A DNA stretch of 10,516 bases from Pseudonocardiales bacterium (GTDB taxonomy: Bacteria > Actinomycetota > Actinomycetes > Mycobacteriales > Jatrophihabitantaceae), in NCBI GenBank assembly GCA_030840415.1, contig JAVEEO010000361.1:1-10516 (forward strand). The letters are read 5' to 3'. Position numbers and translations under genes: made by a program. Under the pieces are notes generated by a model that saw only the letters and a list, made by a program, of their open reading frames with translations, searched no databases and was not told where the DNA came from. Of this stretch, positions 1 to 6,262 are shown one piece after another. Each line of letters begins with the position of its first letter. Position 1 is the first letter of the stretch.

Positions 1-58
1 CGGACGAGTAACGCATTTTCCCTCCAAGGAAAGGTGTTTCAGACGCCGGATAGACGCC

Positions 59-1126
59 TTACCGCGCGGTGCTGACCCAATGCCGATCAGGTGATCGATG
101 GGTGACTTTCCTGCCCCGCCAACTGAAGCCGCAGAGCACCTCTACTGCTTCGGCCAACGTGGCCACCGCGACGACTTCGGCCCGCCCACCGAGCACCCGA
201 CGTGCGTTGTCGACGTCGGCTCCCGATTCCGCGGGTATCACAAAGCGACGTACGTGCGGATGTGCCCGCACCGCACGCGCCTTGAACTCAATCGCACCGA
301 CACTGCCGACCCGGCCGGACATGTCGACCGTTCCGGTGGCGACCACGGTGCCGCCGGCGGCCAGCCGGCCACCGGTGAAGGCGTCCACCACGCTGAGCGC
401 GCAGGCCAGCCCGAGCGAGGGGCCGCGCAGGTCGTCGGGCAGGCTGAACCGGGCGTCGATGCCGTGGCGCAGCACCCGGCCGGCGGTGACCACCCGGATC
501 CCCCAGGCACCGTCGGGATGCCGGGTGATGGTGACCTTCGACAGGGTTCCGGACCGCCCGGCACCGGAGCCTCGCAACACCGTCAACTCGGCCGAGTCCA
601 GGCCGGCCAGCGCCGCCCGGAGGTGGACCGCCGTCTCGACGGTCCGGCCGTTGACGGCGATGATGATGTCCTCGCAGCGCAGGTCGACGGTGTCCTCGCG
701 CAGCGCCTCGACGATCGCGCCCCGGCCCAGTTCGCGCACCGGTTCGCCGAGCAGCGTCGCCGCCGCCGCGGTCGCCGATTCCAGCGACCACTTCGAGTCG
801 TCGAGTCCGGCCGCCTCGAACTCGTCGACCGGGCGCCCTCCGGTGAGCCGGGACCGGGCGATGACCGAGGCCTGCGGATCGACCAGGTGGCTCAGCAGTT
901 CCCAGGTCGAGGGCTGCAGTTCGGCCCGGTAGGACACCGCACAGACGGCGCCGACCGGCGCCGGGCGCTCGAAGCCTGGCGTGGAAAGCCGGTTGCCGTT
1001 CATCGGGATGAGCTCGTAGTCCGGGCGGACCGCCGCGACCGGCAGCCGGCCACGTCGCCGCGACGGTGCCGGGGTGCGGATCGGGGTGGGCAGCTTCCAT
1101 GCGGCCTGTCCTGCGTCAAACCTCAC
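59..1126 (-). CDS. YlbL-like PDZ/Lon-type (S16) serine protease, soluble form
   Basis: The predicted product has 355 residues. The C-terminal third is a Lon proteolytic domain. GPSLGL holds the nucleophile Ser237, and Lys282 in GAIEFKAR completes the Ser-Lys dyad; the 45-residue spacing is, from memory, the same as in Bacillus subtilis YlbL. A degenerate PDZ-like segment lies near residues 135-185 (DIIIAVNG), and the region before it resembles the extracytoplasmic part of YlbL (DYELIP, W-x-x-L, DP, then an Ala-rich helix). YlbL proteins normally begin with a membrane helix facing this domain outward. Residues 1-45 here are polar and Pro/Arg-rich with no hydrophobic stretch, so this copy looks cytoplasmic. 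The GTG at 1126 was chosen because AGGAGG lies 6 bases upstream. The frame stays open back to 1285, but that extension is not hydrophobic either. Family assignment is confident; substrate and pathway are unknown. Confidence 0.85.
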   Translation of the reverse strand: MRFDAGQAAWKLPTPIRTPAPSRRRGRLPVAAVRPDYELIPMNGNRLSTPGFERPAPVGAVCAVSYRAELQPSTWELLSHLVDPQASVIARSRLTGGRPVDEFEAAGLDDSKWSLESATAAAATLLGEPVRELGRGAIVEALREDTVDLRCEDIIIAVNGRTVETAVHLRAALAGLDSAELTVLRGSGAGRSGTLSKVTITRHPDGAWGIRVVTAGRVLRHGIDARFSLPDDLRGPSLGLACALSVVDAFTGGRLAAGGTVVATGTVDMSGRVGSVGAIEFKARAVRAHPHVRRFVIPAESGADVDNARRVLGGRAEVVAVATLAEAVEVLCGFSWRGRKVTHRSPDRHWVSTAR

Positions 1127-1381
1127 CGGCCACCTCCTACCTGCGAGGGGCCCTGGAGAACATCGAGCCGAAGGGTGGCCGACGTGGCCAGCGATGGGGT
1201 GGGGATCGTTCCGAACGCACTGTCGGTGATCACGCGGCACCTCACTCTCTGACATCACACCGGTGGGATGTTCGAATTTCGTCACAGCGCATCAGCAGGC
1301 GGAACTCCGCCAGCTGAATCAGTACGTGGAGCAGATCGGGTCGGCCCGCCGTGGCCGTCTTCTCCGGCATCCTGCCGGGCT

Positions 1382-1400
1382 GTGTAGGCAAAACTTACAC
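1382..1400. promoter_or_regulatory. Operator-like 19-bp imperfect palindrome
   Basis: GTGTA and TACAC form perfect 5-base outer arms around GGCAAAACT, with one further C-G and one G-T pair inside. The site lies in the AT-rich part of the divergent intergenic region, 256 bases upstream of the protease start. Size and symmetry fit a dimeric repressor site. No specific regulator family is recognised. Confidence 0.35.
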
Positions 1401-1426
1401 CGAGACCACACCTCGCGAAACCCCTT

Positions 1427-1447
1427 TTAGGATATGGGTGTTCCTAA
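1427..1447. promoter_or_regulatory. Operator-like 21-bp palindrome with TTAGGA/TCCTAA arms
   Basis: Perfect 6-base arms TTAGGA and TCCTAA flank nine bases (TATGGGTGT). The outer TTAGG...CCTAA is the same as the ends of the DtxR/IdeR box, but the overall length is 21 rather than 19 and the centre does not match. It may be a variant iron box or the site of another dimeric regulator. It lies between the protease and the Ser-x-x gene and could serve either. Confidence 0.4.
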
Positions 1448-1455
1448 TTGTTACC

Positions 1456-1470
1456 GTCACGCCGGGTGAC
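1456..1470. promoter_or_regulatory. Short inverted repeat GTCAC-N5-GTGAC
   Basis: Perfect 5-base arms surround GCCGG, only eight bases after the preceding 21-bp palindrome. With the site at 1382 this makes three palindromes in 89 bases. A 5-base arm can arise by chance; clustering is the main support. Confidence 0.25.
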
Positions 1471-1525
1471 TTAACGACTACAAAACACCAGACGTGAAGG
1501 GCGCGTAACGTTGGGTCTAGCGAGT

Positions 1526-1604
1526 GCTACTGAGGGTAGCGAACGGTCGTCCGGAATCAGCGACGGAACACGCCTAGTTCCGTCCAGATCGGTTAGTCGA
1601 ACCG
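1526..1604 (+). other. Candidate structured RNA: three consecutive hairpins
   Basis: Three perfect stems follow each other: GCTAC/GTAGC (1526-1540, 5-base loop), GACGGAAC/GTTCCGTC (1562-1584, 8-bp stem, 7-base loop) and CGGTT/AACCG (1590-1604, 5-base loop). AGCGA occurs three times in the same area (1519, 1538, 1559), once inside an arm. The region is not coding-like and lies 180 bases upstream of the Ser-x-x gene on the same strand, so it could be a structured 5' leader or a small RNA. It does not match a riboswitch class I know. The complementary strand would fold equally well, so orientation is uncertain. Confidence 0.3.
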
Positions 1605-1783
1605 TCATGTTCGAAAACGCCAAAACCGTCGTGCGGGGGCGGGTCAGGCCTGCTCCGGACGGCCGACCGGCCGTCCCGCCGATAGTTGACCCTGCGCTAC
1701 CGGGCGACTTCGGACCGTATCGAGCACGGATTCGGGCACTGGAGCGCCTCGACTCACCGCACCAGTGCTGCGAAGCTGGCGAT

Positions 1784-2056
1784 ATGAACAGTTCAGGCTC
1801 GCGCTGGTCGCTGTGGTCGCAGGACAGCCTGCTGTCGATCGGCTCCAAGGGATCGATGCTGTCCATCGGCAGCGTCGGCTCGTTCGCGTCGATCGGCAGC
1901 GTCGGCTCGGCACTGTCGATCTGCTCGGTCGGTTCCTGGCTGTCCGCCGGGTCGGTGGTGTCGTCGCTGTCACGCTGGTCGCTGCTGTCGCACCTGTCCA
2001 GCCGAGGGGTGTTCACCGCACCGCGGCGCCCCGACCGGTCTGGCAGCAGCACCTGA
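1784..2056 (+). CDS. Small Ser-x-x repeat protein (90 aa), function unknown
   Basis: Ser occupies every third residue without a break from Ser3 to Ser72, 24 positions in a row. The intervening pairs are mostly small or hydrophobic (LL, IG, VG, ML, AL) and give a nine-residue super-repeat such as SMLSIGSVG. Trp residues flank the tract (Trp8, Trp11, Trp52, Trp65), and the C-terminal tail is basic and Pro/Ser-rich. There is no signal peptide or obvious membrane helix. The register Ser codons mix TCN and AGY, which cannot interchange by one base change, so selection appears to act on serine itself. ATG at 1784 is chosen because coding-type GC bias begins there; the ribosome site is weak. The same frame is open from 1511, but that part is not coding-like. 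Similar Ser-rich actinobacterial proteins exist in my memory only as hypothetical proteins. A solenoid, self-assembling or surface role is speculation. Confidence 0.65.
   Translation: MNSSGSRWSLWSQDSLLSIGSKGSMLSIGSVGSFASIGSVGSALSICSVGSWLSAGSVVSSLSRWSLLSHLSSRGVFTAPRRPDRSGSST
1790..1999 (+). repeat. Tandem 27-bp (nine-codon) repeats encoding Ser-x-x triplets
   Basis: The tract encodes about eight degenerate nine-residue units. At the DNA level the best-conserved part is the 18-base ATCGGCAGCGTCGGCTCG, present exactly at 1865-1882 and 1892-1909, 27 bases apart. Other units have diverged in nucleotide sequence while keeping the Ser register, which indicates an old expansion under protein-level constraint rather than recent slippage. 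Confidence 0.75.
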
Positions 2057-2096
2057 GCCACCCGCCCGGGCAGCGACCAGCCCGAGCCCGGCGCGC

Positions 2097-2615
2097 TCAG
2101 CCGAGCCGGCGCTCGGCGACCAGTCGCCACCGGCGGGCATCCGGACCCGCGGTCTGCCACAGCGATATCCGGTCGAAGCGAACGGTCAGCGGCAGCCGCA
2201 GCCCGGCACCGGCGGCCAGCCGGAACTTGTCCGCGACCGGCAACTGGGAGTACTGCAGGCTCAGGTGCGGCTCGAAGACCGGATCGCCGGGCACCTCGAA
2301 CGTCCGTCGAGCGGTCTGGAACACCTGCCGCAGCGCCGGCCCGGGCACCGCGGCCAGGTACAGCGAGCGGTGCCAGGGGTGCTCGCAGCGGGTCTCGCCA
2401 AAGCTAACCCGCACCGGTTCCAGGGACTCGGCGAGCCGGGTCAGGCCGGCCAGCACGTCGTCGTCGGGTTGCCGTCCGAGGTCGGCGAGCACCGTGAGGT
2501 GGGAGACGAAGGCAGCGGTGGCGTGCACGGCGGCCAGCCGCGCGATGAGTGCGTCGAGCCGGTCGGCGGCCGGCGGTTCGGGCTGCAACCACAGTGACAA
2601 CCGGCCGATTTCCAT
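2097..2615 (-). CDS. 2H phosphoesterase (2'-5' RNA ligase/cyclic phosphodiesterase-like)
   Basis: This is a 172-residue protein of the 2H phosphoesterase superfamily. Both catalytic H-x-[ST] motifs are present: HLT at residues 39-41 (FVSHLTVLADL) and HLS at 117-119 (FEPHLSLQYS). They lie about 78 residues apart, as expected for the two-lobed fold. The start of the protein and the second motif resemble the Cpd1-type cyclic phosphodiesterase branch, which opens 2',3'-cyclic or ADP-ribose cyclic phosphates; other members act as 2'-5' RNA ligases or phosphodiesterases. The exact substrate cannot be read from sequence. ATG at 2615 has AGGGAG six bases upstream. The gene converges on the Ser-x-x gene with a 40-base gap and diverges from the efeUOB operon. 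It has no signal peptide and is probably cytoplasmic. Confidence 0.85.
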   Translation of the reverse strand: MEIGRLSLWLQPEPPAADRLDALIARLAAVHATAAFVSHLTVLADLGRQPDDDVLAGLTRLAESLEPVRVSFGETRCEHPWHRSLYLAAVPGPALRQVFQTARRTFEVPGDPVFEPHLSLQYSQLPVADKFRLAAGAGLRLPLTVRFDRISLWQTAGPDARRWRLVAERRLG

Positions 2616-2737
2616 CTCCCGCTCCCTGGTTCCACCTGCTCGGGTTCCGCGGCACGTCCCCTCGGCGGCCGGCCGATCCGCCGGCCGGCGGGGCGCCCGA
2701 ATGGCTGTGGCCTGGTGAAGAGTAATTCCGCAAGAGG

Positions 2738-2767
2738 TTGGTTAGGTACGCCTTACCTTGCTACTCT
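2738..2767 (+). promoter_or_regulatory. Putative efeU promoter
   Basis: TTGGTT (2738-2743) and TACTCT (2762-2767), separated by 18 bases, form a plausible housekeeping -35/-10 pair. They lie in the AT-richer gap upstream of efeU. An iron-box-like site covers the spacer, an arrangement typical of iron repression. The assignment is by eye and not unique. Confidence 0.45.
2742..2760. promoter_or_regulatory. DtxR/IdeR-type iron box upstream of efeU
   Basis: TTAGGTACGCCTTACCTTG matches the 19-base actinobacterial consensus TTAGGTTAGGCTAACCTAA at 13 positions, including the outer TTAGGT and the ACCT. It overlaps the putative promoter spacer of the efeUOB operon. Binding of Fe(II)-loaded IdeR/DtxR here would block transcription when iron is sufficient. 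The position in front of iron-uptake genes strongly supports the reading. Confidence 0.75.
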
Positions 2768-2777
2768 CCCCTAGTTG

Positions 2778-2791
2778 TTAGGCCACCCTAA
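2778..2791. promoter_or_regulatory. Second iron-box-like site between promoter and efeU start
   Basis: TTAGGCCACCCTAA matches the right 14 bases of the IdeR consensus at 12 positions (13 of 19 over the full box) and has TTAGG/CCTAA arms. It sits just before the ribosome site of efeU and downstream of the putative -10 box. It could be a second regulator site that blocks elongation or extends the repressor footprint. It is weaker than the upstream box because its left five bases match poorly. Confidence 0.5.
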
Positions 2792-2804
2792 TTCGGGAGG
2801 ATCC

Positions 2805-3656
2805 GTGCTACCCACCTTCGTCGTGATGCTGCGAGAGGGAGTCGAGGCAACGCTGATCGTGGGCATCGTCGCCGCCTTCCTGTCCACCCAGGGGGCGCGG
2901 CGCGCGCTGCGCCAGATGTGGCTGGGCGTCGCAGCCGCGACCGCGCTGTGCCTGGCGGTCGGGGTGACGCTGCACGTGCTGTCCCAAGACCTGCCGCAGC
3001 GCCAGCAGGAGATGCTGGAGACCGTGGTCGGGCTGATCGCGGTGGCCATGGTCACCTACATGGTGGTGTTCATGAAGCGCCACGCCCGCAGCCTGTCCGG
3101 CACGCTGCGCCGTTCCGCCGGATCGGCACTGGCCTCCGGGTCGCAGTGGGCCCTGGTCGCCATGGGTTTCCTCGCGGTACTGCGCGAGGGCTTCGAGTCG
3201 GCGGTGTTCCTGACCGCGCTGCTCAACGCCAGTGAGAACCAGACCGCCGGGTTGACCGGTGCGATCCTCGGGCTGGCGGCGGCCGTCGGAATCGGTTACG
3301 CCATCTATCGCGGCGGCGTGAAGCTCAACCTGTCGAAGTTCTTCGCGGTCACCGGCGCGATGCTGGTGCTGGTGTCGGCGGGCCTGGTGATGACCGCCGC
3401 GCACACCGCCCACGAAGCTGGCTGGCTGCTGTTCGGCCAGGCCCAGGCGCTCGATCTCAGCGCCCTGATCCGGCCCGGCTCGGTACAGGCCTCGCTGTTC
3501 ACCGGGGTCCTGGGCATCCAGCCGCGGCCGGTCGTCATCGAGGTGATCGGCTGGCTGGCGTACCTGGTACCGATGACCTGTTACCTGTTCTGGCCGCGCC
3601 GGCGCACCCCGGCCGCCCAGCCGACGGCCGCGACGTCGCTGCCGGCCAAGGCCTGA
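2805..3656 (+). CDS. efeU: EfeU, iron permease (FTR1 family)
   Basis: This 283-residue polytopic membrane protein is the permease of the EfeUOB elemental iron transporter. It carries both R-E-G-x-E motifs diagnostic of the FTR1/OFeT family: REGVE at residues 10-14 in the first membrane helix and REGFE at 127-131 in the fourth. These glutamates are thought to carry iron through the membrane. About seven hydrophobic segments are visible, and the HEAGW motif near residue 203 is also typical. The GTG at 2805 is chosen because CGGGAGG lies just upstream and the resulting start (VLPTFVVMLREG) matches family N-termini. The frame is open from 2775, but that start would lie inside the second iron-box-like site. 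The gene is first in the operon, 101 bases before efeO, and probably iron-repressed. Length is normal. Confidence 0.93.
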   Translation: MLPTFVVMLREGVEATLIVGIVAAFLSTQGARRALRQMWLGVAAATALCLAVGVTLHVLSQDLPQRQQEMLETVVGLIAVAMVTYMVVFMKRHARSLSGTLRRSAGSALASGSQWALVAMGFLAVLREGFESAVFLTALLNASENQTAGLTGAILGLAAAVGIGYAIYRGGVKLNLSKFFAVTGAMLVLVSAGLVMTAAHTAHEAGWLLFGQAQALDLSALIRPGSVQASLFTGVLGIQPRPVVIEVIGWLAYLVPMTCYLFWPRRRTPAAQPTAATSLPAKA

Positions 3657-3757
3657 TCGGTCCCCCACCCGCCACACCTGTCGTTCCCGCCGGCTCCGAC
3701 CGGTCGATGCGCCGCTGCCGACCGGCGGCGGTGCCGAGCCCGAAAGGCGTTCTTCCG

Positions 3758-4915
3758 ATGCTCCTCGTCCGCGTCGCAGGCCTGGTGGCCGGCTTCCTCA
3801 CCATCGCCCTGGTGGCAACCGGATGCGGGTCCGGCTCGGCCGACGAAGCGTCCGGCTCGGCTGCCGGCGCGACCGCGGTGCGGGTCAGCCTCAGCGATGA
3901 CGGCTGCCGCGCCGACCCCGCCAGCATCGCCGCCGGACCGGCGACCTTCACCATCAAGAACGAGAACGGCTCCAGCGTGTCGGAGGCCGAACTGATGAGC
4001 GGCAGCAGGATCCTGGGCGAGAAGGAAGGGCTGACGCCCGGGCTGTCCGGCTCGTTCTCCCTCGACCTGAAGCCCGGCACTTACCAGTTGTACTGCCCCA
4101 ACGCCAAGACCGAGCGCAGCGACTTCGTGGTGACCGGGACGTCGGCCAGCGCCTCGTCCTCGAGCAGCGCGGCAGCCGCCGTCAACGCCGCGACCGCCGG
4201 CTACTCCGCCTACCTCAAGGACAGGGCGGCGAGCCTGGTCACGCTGACCAGCACCTTCGTGGCCGCGGTCAAGGCGGGTCAGGTGGACCGGGCCAAGGCC
4301 CTGTACGCCCGGGCCCGGGCACCGTACGAGGCGATCGAGCCGGTCGCGGAGTCCTTCGGGGACCTCGACCCGGCGATCGACGCCCGGGAGGGTGACGTAC
4401 CTGCCGCCGAGTGGGGCGGCTACCACCGCATCGAGCGGCAGCTGTGGGTGGCCGGCAACACCGCCGGCATGGCCCCGGTCGCGGACAAGCTGCTTGCCGA
4501 CGTCAGGACGCTGGCGACCCGGATCGCCGGCAGCAGCTTCCAGGCCGCGGACCTGGCCAACGGCGCCACCGAGCTGCTCACCGAGGTCAGCAAGTCCAAG
4601 CTCACCGGCGAGGAGGAGCGCTACTCCGGCACCGACCTCAGCGACATCGCGGCCAACCTGGCCGGTTCGCGGGCCGCCTTCGACCTGCTGGCACCGGCAT
4701 TGGCCGGCAGCTCGTCCGGGATGGGGCTGGTCACCACGATTCGCAGCCGGTTCGCCCGGACGGACGCCCTGATGGCCGAGCACGCCACCGGTGGCGGCAA
4801 CTACCGGCCGTACCGGCAGCTGGAGCCGGCGGCGATCCGCGAGCTGACAGTGGCGGTCGACGCACTGGCCGAGCCGCTGTCGCAACTGGCCGAGCAGGTC
4901 GTCACCATCAAGTAG
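3758..4915 (+). CDS. efeO: EfeO, iron-uptake lipoprotein (cupredoxin plus M75/imelysin domain)
   Basis: This 385-residue secreted protein captures iron for the EfeU permease. Residues 1-23 form a lipoprotein signal peptide ending at Cys23 (LVATGC), followed by a Gly/Ser/Ala linker. A cupredoxin-like domain spans about 40-127, with a Cys in the Y-x-L-Y-C segment. A Ser/Ala-rich linker leads to the helical M75/imelysin domain, about 143-382. That domain contains the metal-binding H-x-x-E motif as His223-Arg-Ile-Glu226 and the conserved YSGTDLSDIAANL segment. The ATG at 3758 gives a clean signal peptide and has AAAGG ten bases upstream; ATG 3707 and GTG 3731 in the same frame lack better ribosome sites. 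The gene lies between efeU and efeB and is surely cotranscribed with them. It has the full two-domain architecture and nothing is missing. Confidence 0.92.
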   Translation: MLLVRVAGLVAGFLTIALVATGCGSGSADEASGSAAGATAVRVSLSDDGCRADPASIAAGPATFTIKNENGSSVSEAELMSGSRILGEKEGLTPGLSGSFSLDLKPGTYQLYCPNAKTERSDFVVTGTSASASSSSSAAAAVNAATAGYSAYLKDRAASLVTLTSTFVAAVKAGQVDRAKALYARARAPYEAIEPVAESFGDLDPAIDAREGDVPAAEWGGYHRIERQLWVAGNTAGMAPVADKLLADVRTLATRIAGSSFQAADLANGATELLTEVSKSKLTGEEERYSGTDLSDIAANLAGSRAAFDLLAPALAGSSSGMGLVTTIRSRFARTDALMAEHATGGGNYRPYRQLEPAAIRELTVAVDALAEPLSQLAEQVVTIK

Positions 4916-4931
4916 CGGAGTCTTGAGGTCG

Positions 4932-6158
4932 ATGTCAGCACATTTCTCGCGACGGGGCTTCCTCGCCGGCGCGCTCGGCAGCGCCGCGGCCGTCGGCGGC
5001 GTCGGCGTACTGGCCGGCTGCGACCCGGCCGGGCCTGCCGCGAGCCGGCCGGCAGTGGTGCCGTTCCGGGGCGCCCACCAGGCCGGCATCGCCACCCCGG
5101 CCCAGGACCGGCTGGCCTTCGCCGCCTTCGACGTCCCCGGCACCAGCCGCACCGAGCTGGTCGACCTGCTCCGGCGCTGGACGCTGGCGGCGGAGCGGAT
5201 GACCCGCGGCGAACCGGTGGGCGCGGTCGACGGCAGTGAGCACTACGTGCCGGCCGACACCGGCGAGGCCACCGGCCTGGCTGCCGCCAACCTGACCCTC
5301 ACGATCGGCTTCGGCCCCGGCCTGTTCGACTCCCGCTTCGGCCTGGCCGGCCGGCGCCCGGCGGCGCTGCGCGAGCTGCCCCGGTTCGCCGGGGACGAGC
5401 TCGATCCCCGGATCAGCGGTGGCGACCTCTGCATCCAGGCCTGCGCCGACGATCCGCAGGTGGCCTTCCACGCTATTCGCAACCTCAACCGGATCGGCTT
5501 CGGGGTGACGGCGATGCGGTGGTTCCAGCTGGGCTTCGGACGGACCTCCTCGACCACCCCGAGCCAGCAGACCCCGCGCAACCTGATGGGCTTCAAGGAC
5601 GGCACCCGCAACGTCAACGGCGAGGTGCCGGCCGACCTGGACGCCCACGTCTGGGTCGGCCCGAATTCCGACCAGGCCTGGCTGACCGGTGGCAGCTACC
5701 TGGTGAGCCGCAAGATCCGGATGGGCATCGAGTCCTGGGACCGGGACCGGATCGGCGACCAGGAAGCTGTGTTCGGCCGCACCAAGGTGGAGGGCGCGCC
5801 GCTGACCGGCCAGCACGAGCGGGACGAGCCGGACCTGGCGGCCAGGGCCGACGGGACACCGGTCATCCCGGCGGATGCCCACATCCGGTTGGCCGCCCCC
5901 GAGTCCAACGGCGGGGTGAAGATCCTGCGTCGCGGCTACTCGTTCACCGACGGGGTGGACCCGGTCACCGGCCAGCTCGACGCGGGGTTGTTCTTCATCT
6001 GCTTCCAGTCCGATCCGGCCACCGGCTTCATCCCGGTGCAGCGCAACCTGGCCACCGATGCACTCAACGAGTACATCAAGCACACCTCGAGTGCGATCTT
6101 CGCCTGCCCGCCCGGCCCGGCGGACGGGCAGTTCTGGGGCCAGCAGCTGTTCAGCTGA
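4932..6158 (+). CDS. efeB: EfeB, Tat-exported DyP-type haem peroxidase
   Basis: This 408-residue dye-decolorising peroxidase is the third component of EfeUOB, proposed to oxidise Fe(II) or act on haem outside the membrane. The N-terminus has a twin-arginine signal (SRRGFLAG, residues 6-13) and a hydrophobic stretch to about residue 29. The DyP hallmark G-x-x-D-G is GFKDG at 220-224, with the catalytic Asp at 223. The proximal haem ligand is most likely His317 (PADAHIRLAAPE) and the distal arginine lies in RRGYSF, residues 333-334. The signal also ends in a good lipobox, VLAGC with Cys30, so the enzyme may be a Tat-dependent lipoprotein tethered to the membrane. The ATG at 4932 lies 16 bases after the efeO stop; a TTG at 4923 is an alternative adding three residues. 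A strong hairpin follows the gene. Confidence 0.93.
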   Translation: MSAHFSRRGFLAGALGSAAAVGGVGVLAGCDPAGPAASRPAVVPFRGAHQAGIATPAQDRLAFAAFDVPGTSRTELVDLLRRWTLAAERMTRGEPVGAVDGSEHYVPADTGEATGLAAANLTLTIGFGPGLFDSRFGLAGRRPAALRELPRFAGDELDPRISGGDLCIQACADDPQVAFHAIRNLNRIGFGVTAMRWFQLGFGRTSSTTPSQQTPRNLMGFKDGTRNVNGEVPADLDAHVWVGPNSDQAWLTGGSYLVSRKIRMGIESWDRDRIGDQEAVFGRTKVEGAPLTGQHERDEPDLAARADGTPVIPADAHIRLAAPESNGGVKILRRGYSFTDGVDPVTGQLDAGLFFICFQSDPATGFIPVQRNLATDALNEYIKHTSSAIFACPPGPADGQFWGQQLFS

Positions 6159-6183
6159 GCAAGACCCCTGGCGGTCACCACGA

Positions 6184-6227
6184 AACGACCGAAGACCGGC
6201 CCCGTGCGGGGCCGGTCTTCGGTCGTT
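6184..6227 (+). terminator. Perfect 20-bp hairpin after efeB
   Basis: Bases 6184-6203 are the exact reverse complement of 6208-6227, enclosing the 4-base loop GTGC. The hairpin starts 25 bases after the efeB stop and lies before the convergent DUF7455 gene, which ends at 6263. There is no T-run on either side, as is common for actinobacterial terminators. It could stop transcription from both directions. Confidence 0.8.
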
Positions 6228-6262
6228 GGTTATCTGCTGGCCCGGACGGGCCCGACGAACCG

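Larger units (their letters stand above)
1127..1783. other. 657-base intergenic region with several inverted repeats
   Basis: This gap separates two outward-pointing genes. Bases 1127-1370 are GC-rich with no convincing gene; a 42-codon minus-strand frame (1242-1370) lacks a properly spaced ribosome site. Bases 1380-1620 are clearly more AT-rich and contain at least six short inverted repeats, listed separately. Long frames cross this stretch on both strands, but their third codon positions are not GC-biased, unlike all real genes nearby, so I read it as regulatory or RNA-coding sequence. It probably carries the promoters of both flanking genes. I could not fix a convincing -35/-10 pair for either. 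Confidence 0.6.

Noticed and set aside
98..1252. Long plus-strand frame opposite the Lon-type protease
   Set aside because: The opposite strand has clear protease motifs and a good ribosome site; this frame is an antisense shadow common in high-GC DNA.
1242..1370. 42-codon minus-strand frame upstream of the protease
   Set aside because: AGG directly abuts the ATG, too close for a ribosome site, and no recognisable motif is present. A leader peptide cannot be excluded, but support is too weak.
1511..1783. N-terminal extension of the Ser-x-x frame
   Set aside because: Codons in this part lack the GC third-position bias of the genome and the region contains hairpins, so it is treated as upstream sequence.
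1471..2160. Minus-strand 229-codon frame opposite the Ser-x-x gene, rich in Asp, Glu, Pro and Thr
   Set aside because: It overlaps the 3' end of the phosphoesterase gene, extends into non-coding-like sequence, and its repeats are less regular than the serine register on the plus strand. Third codon positions coincide on the two strands here, so GC bias alone cannot decide; the Ser codon argument favours the plus strand.
2666..2687. GC-rich inverted repeat upstream of the phosphoesterase gene
   Set aside because: An 8-bp stem made only of G and C in a GGCC-rich stretch is expected by chance and has no obvious role at the 5' side of a gene.
3581..5152. 523-codon minus-strand frame across efeO
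   Set aside because: The plus strand encodes EfeO with a signal peptide and H-x-x-E motif; the minus frame is low-complexity Gly/Ala/Arg sequence without domains.
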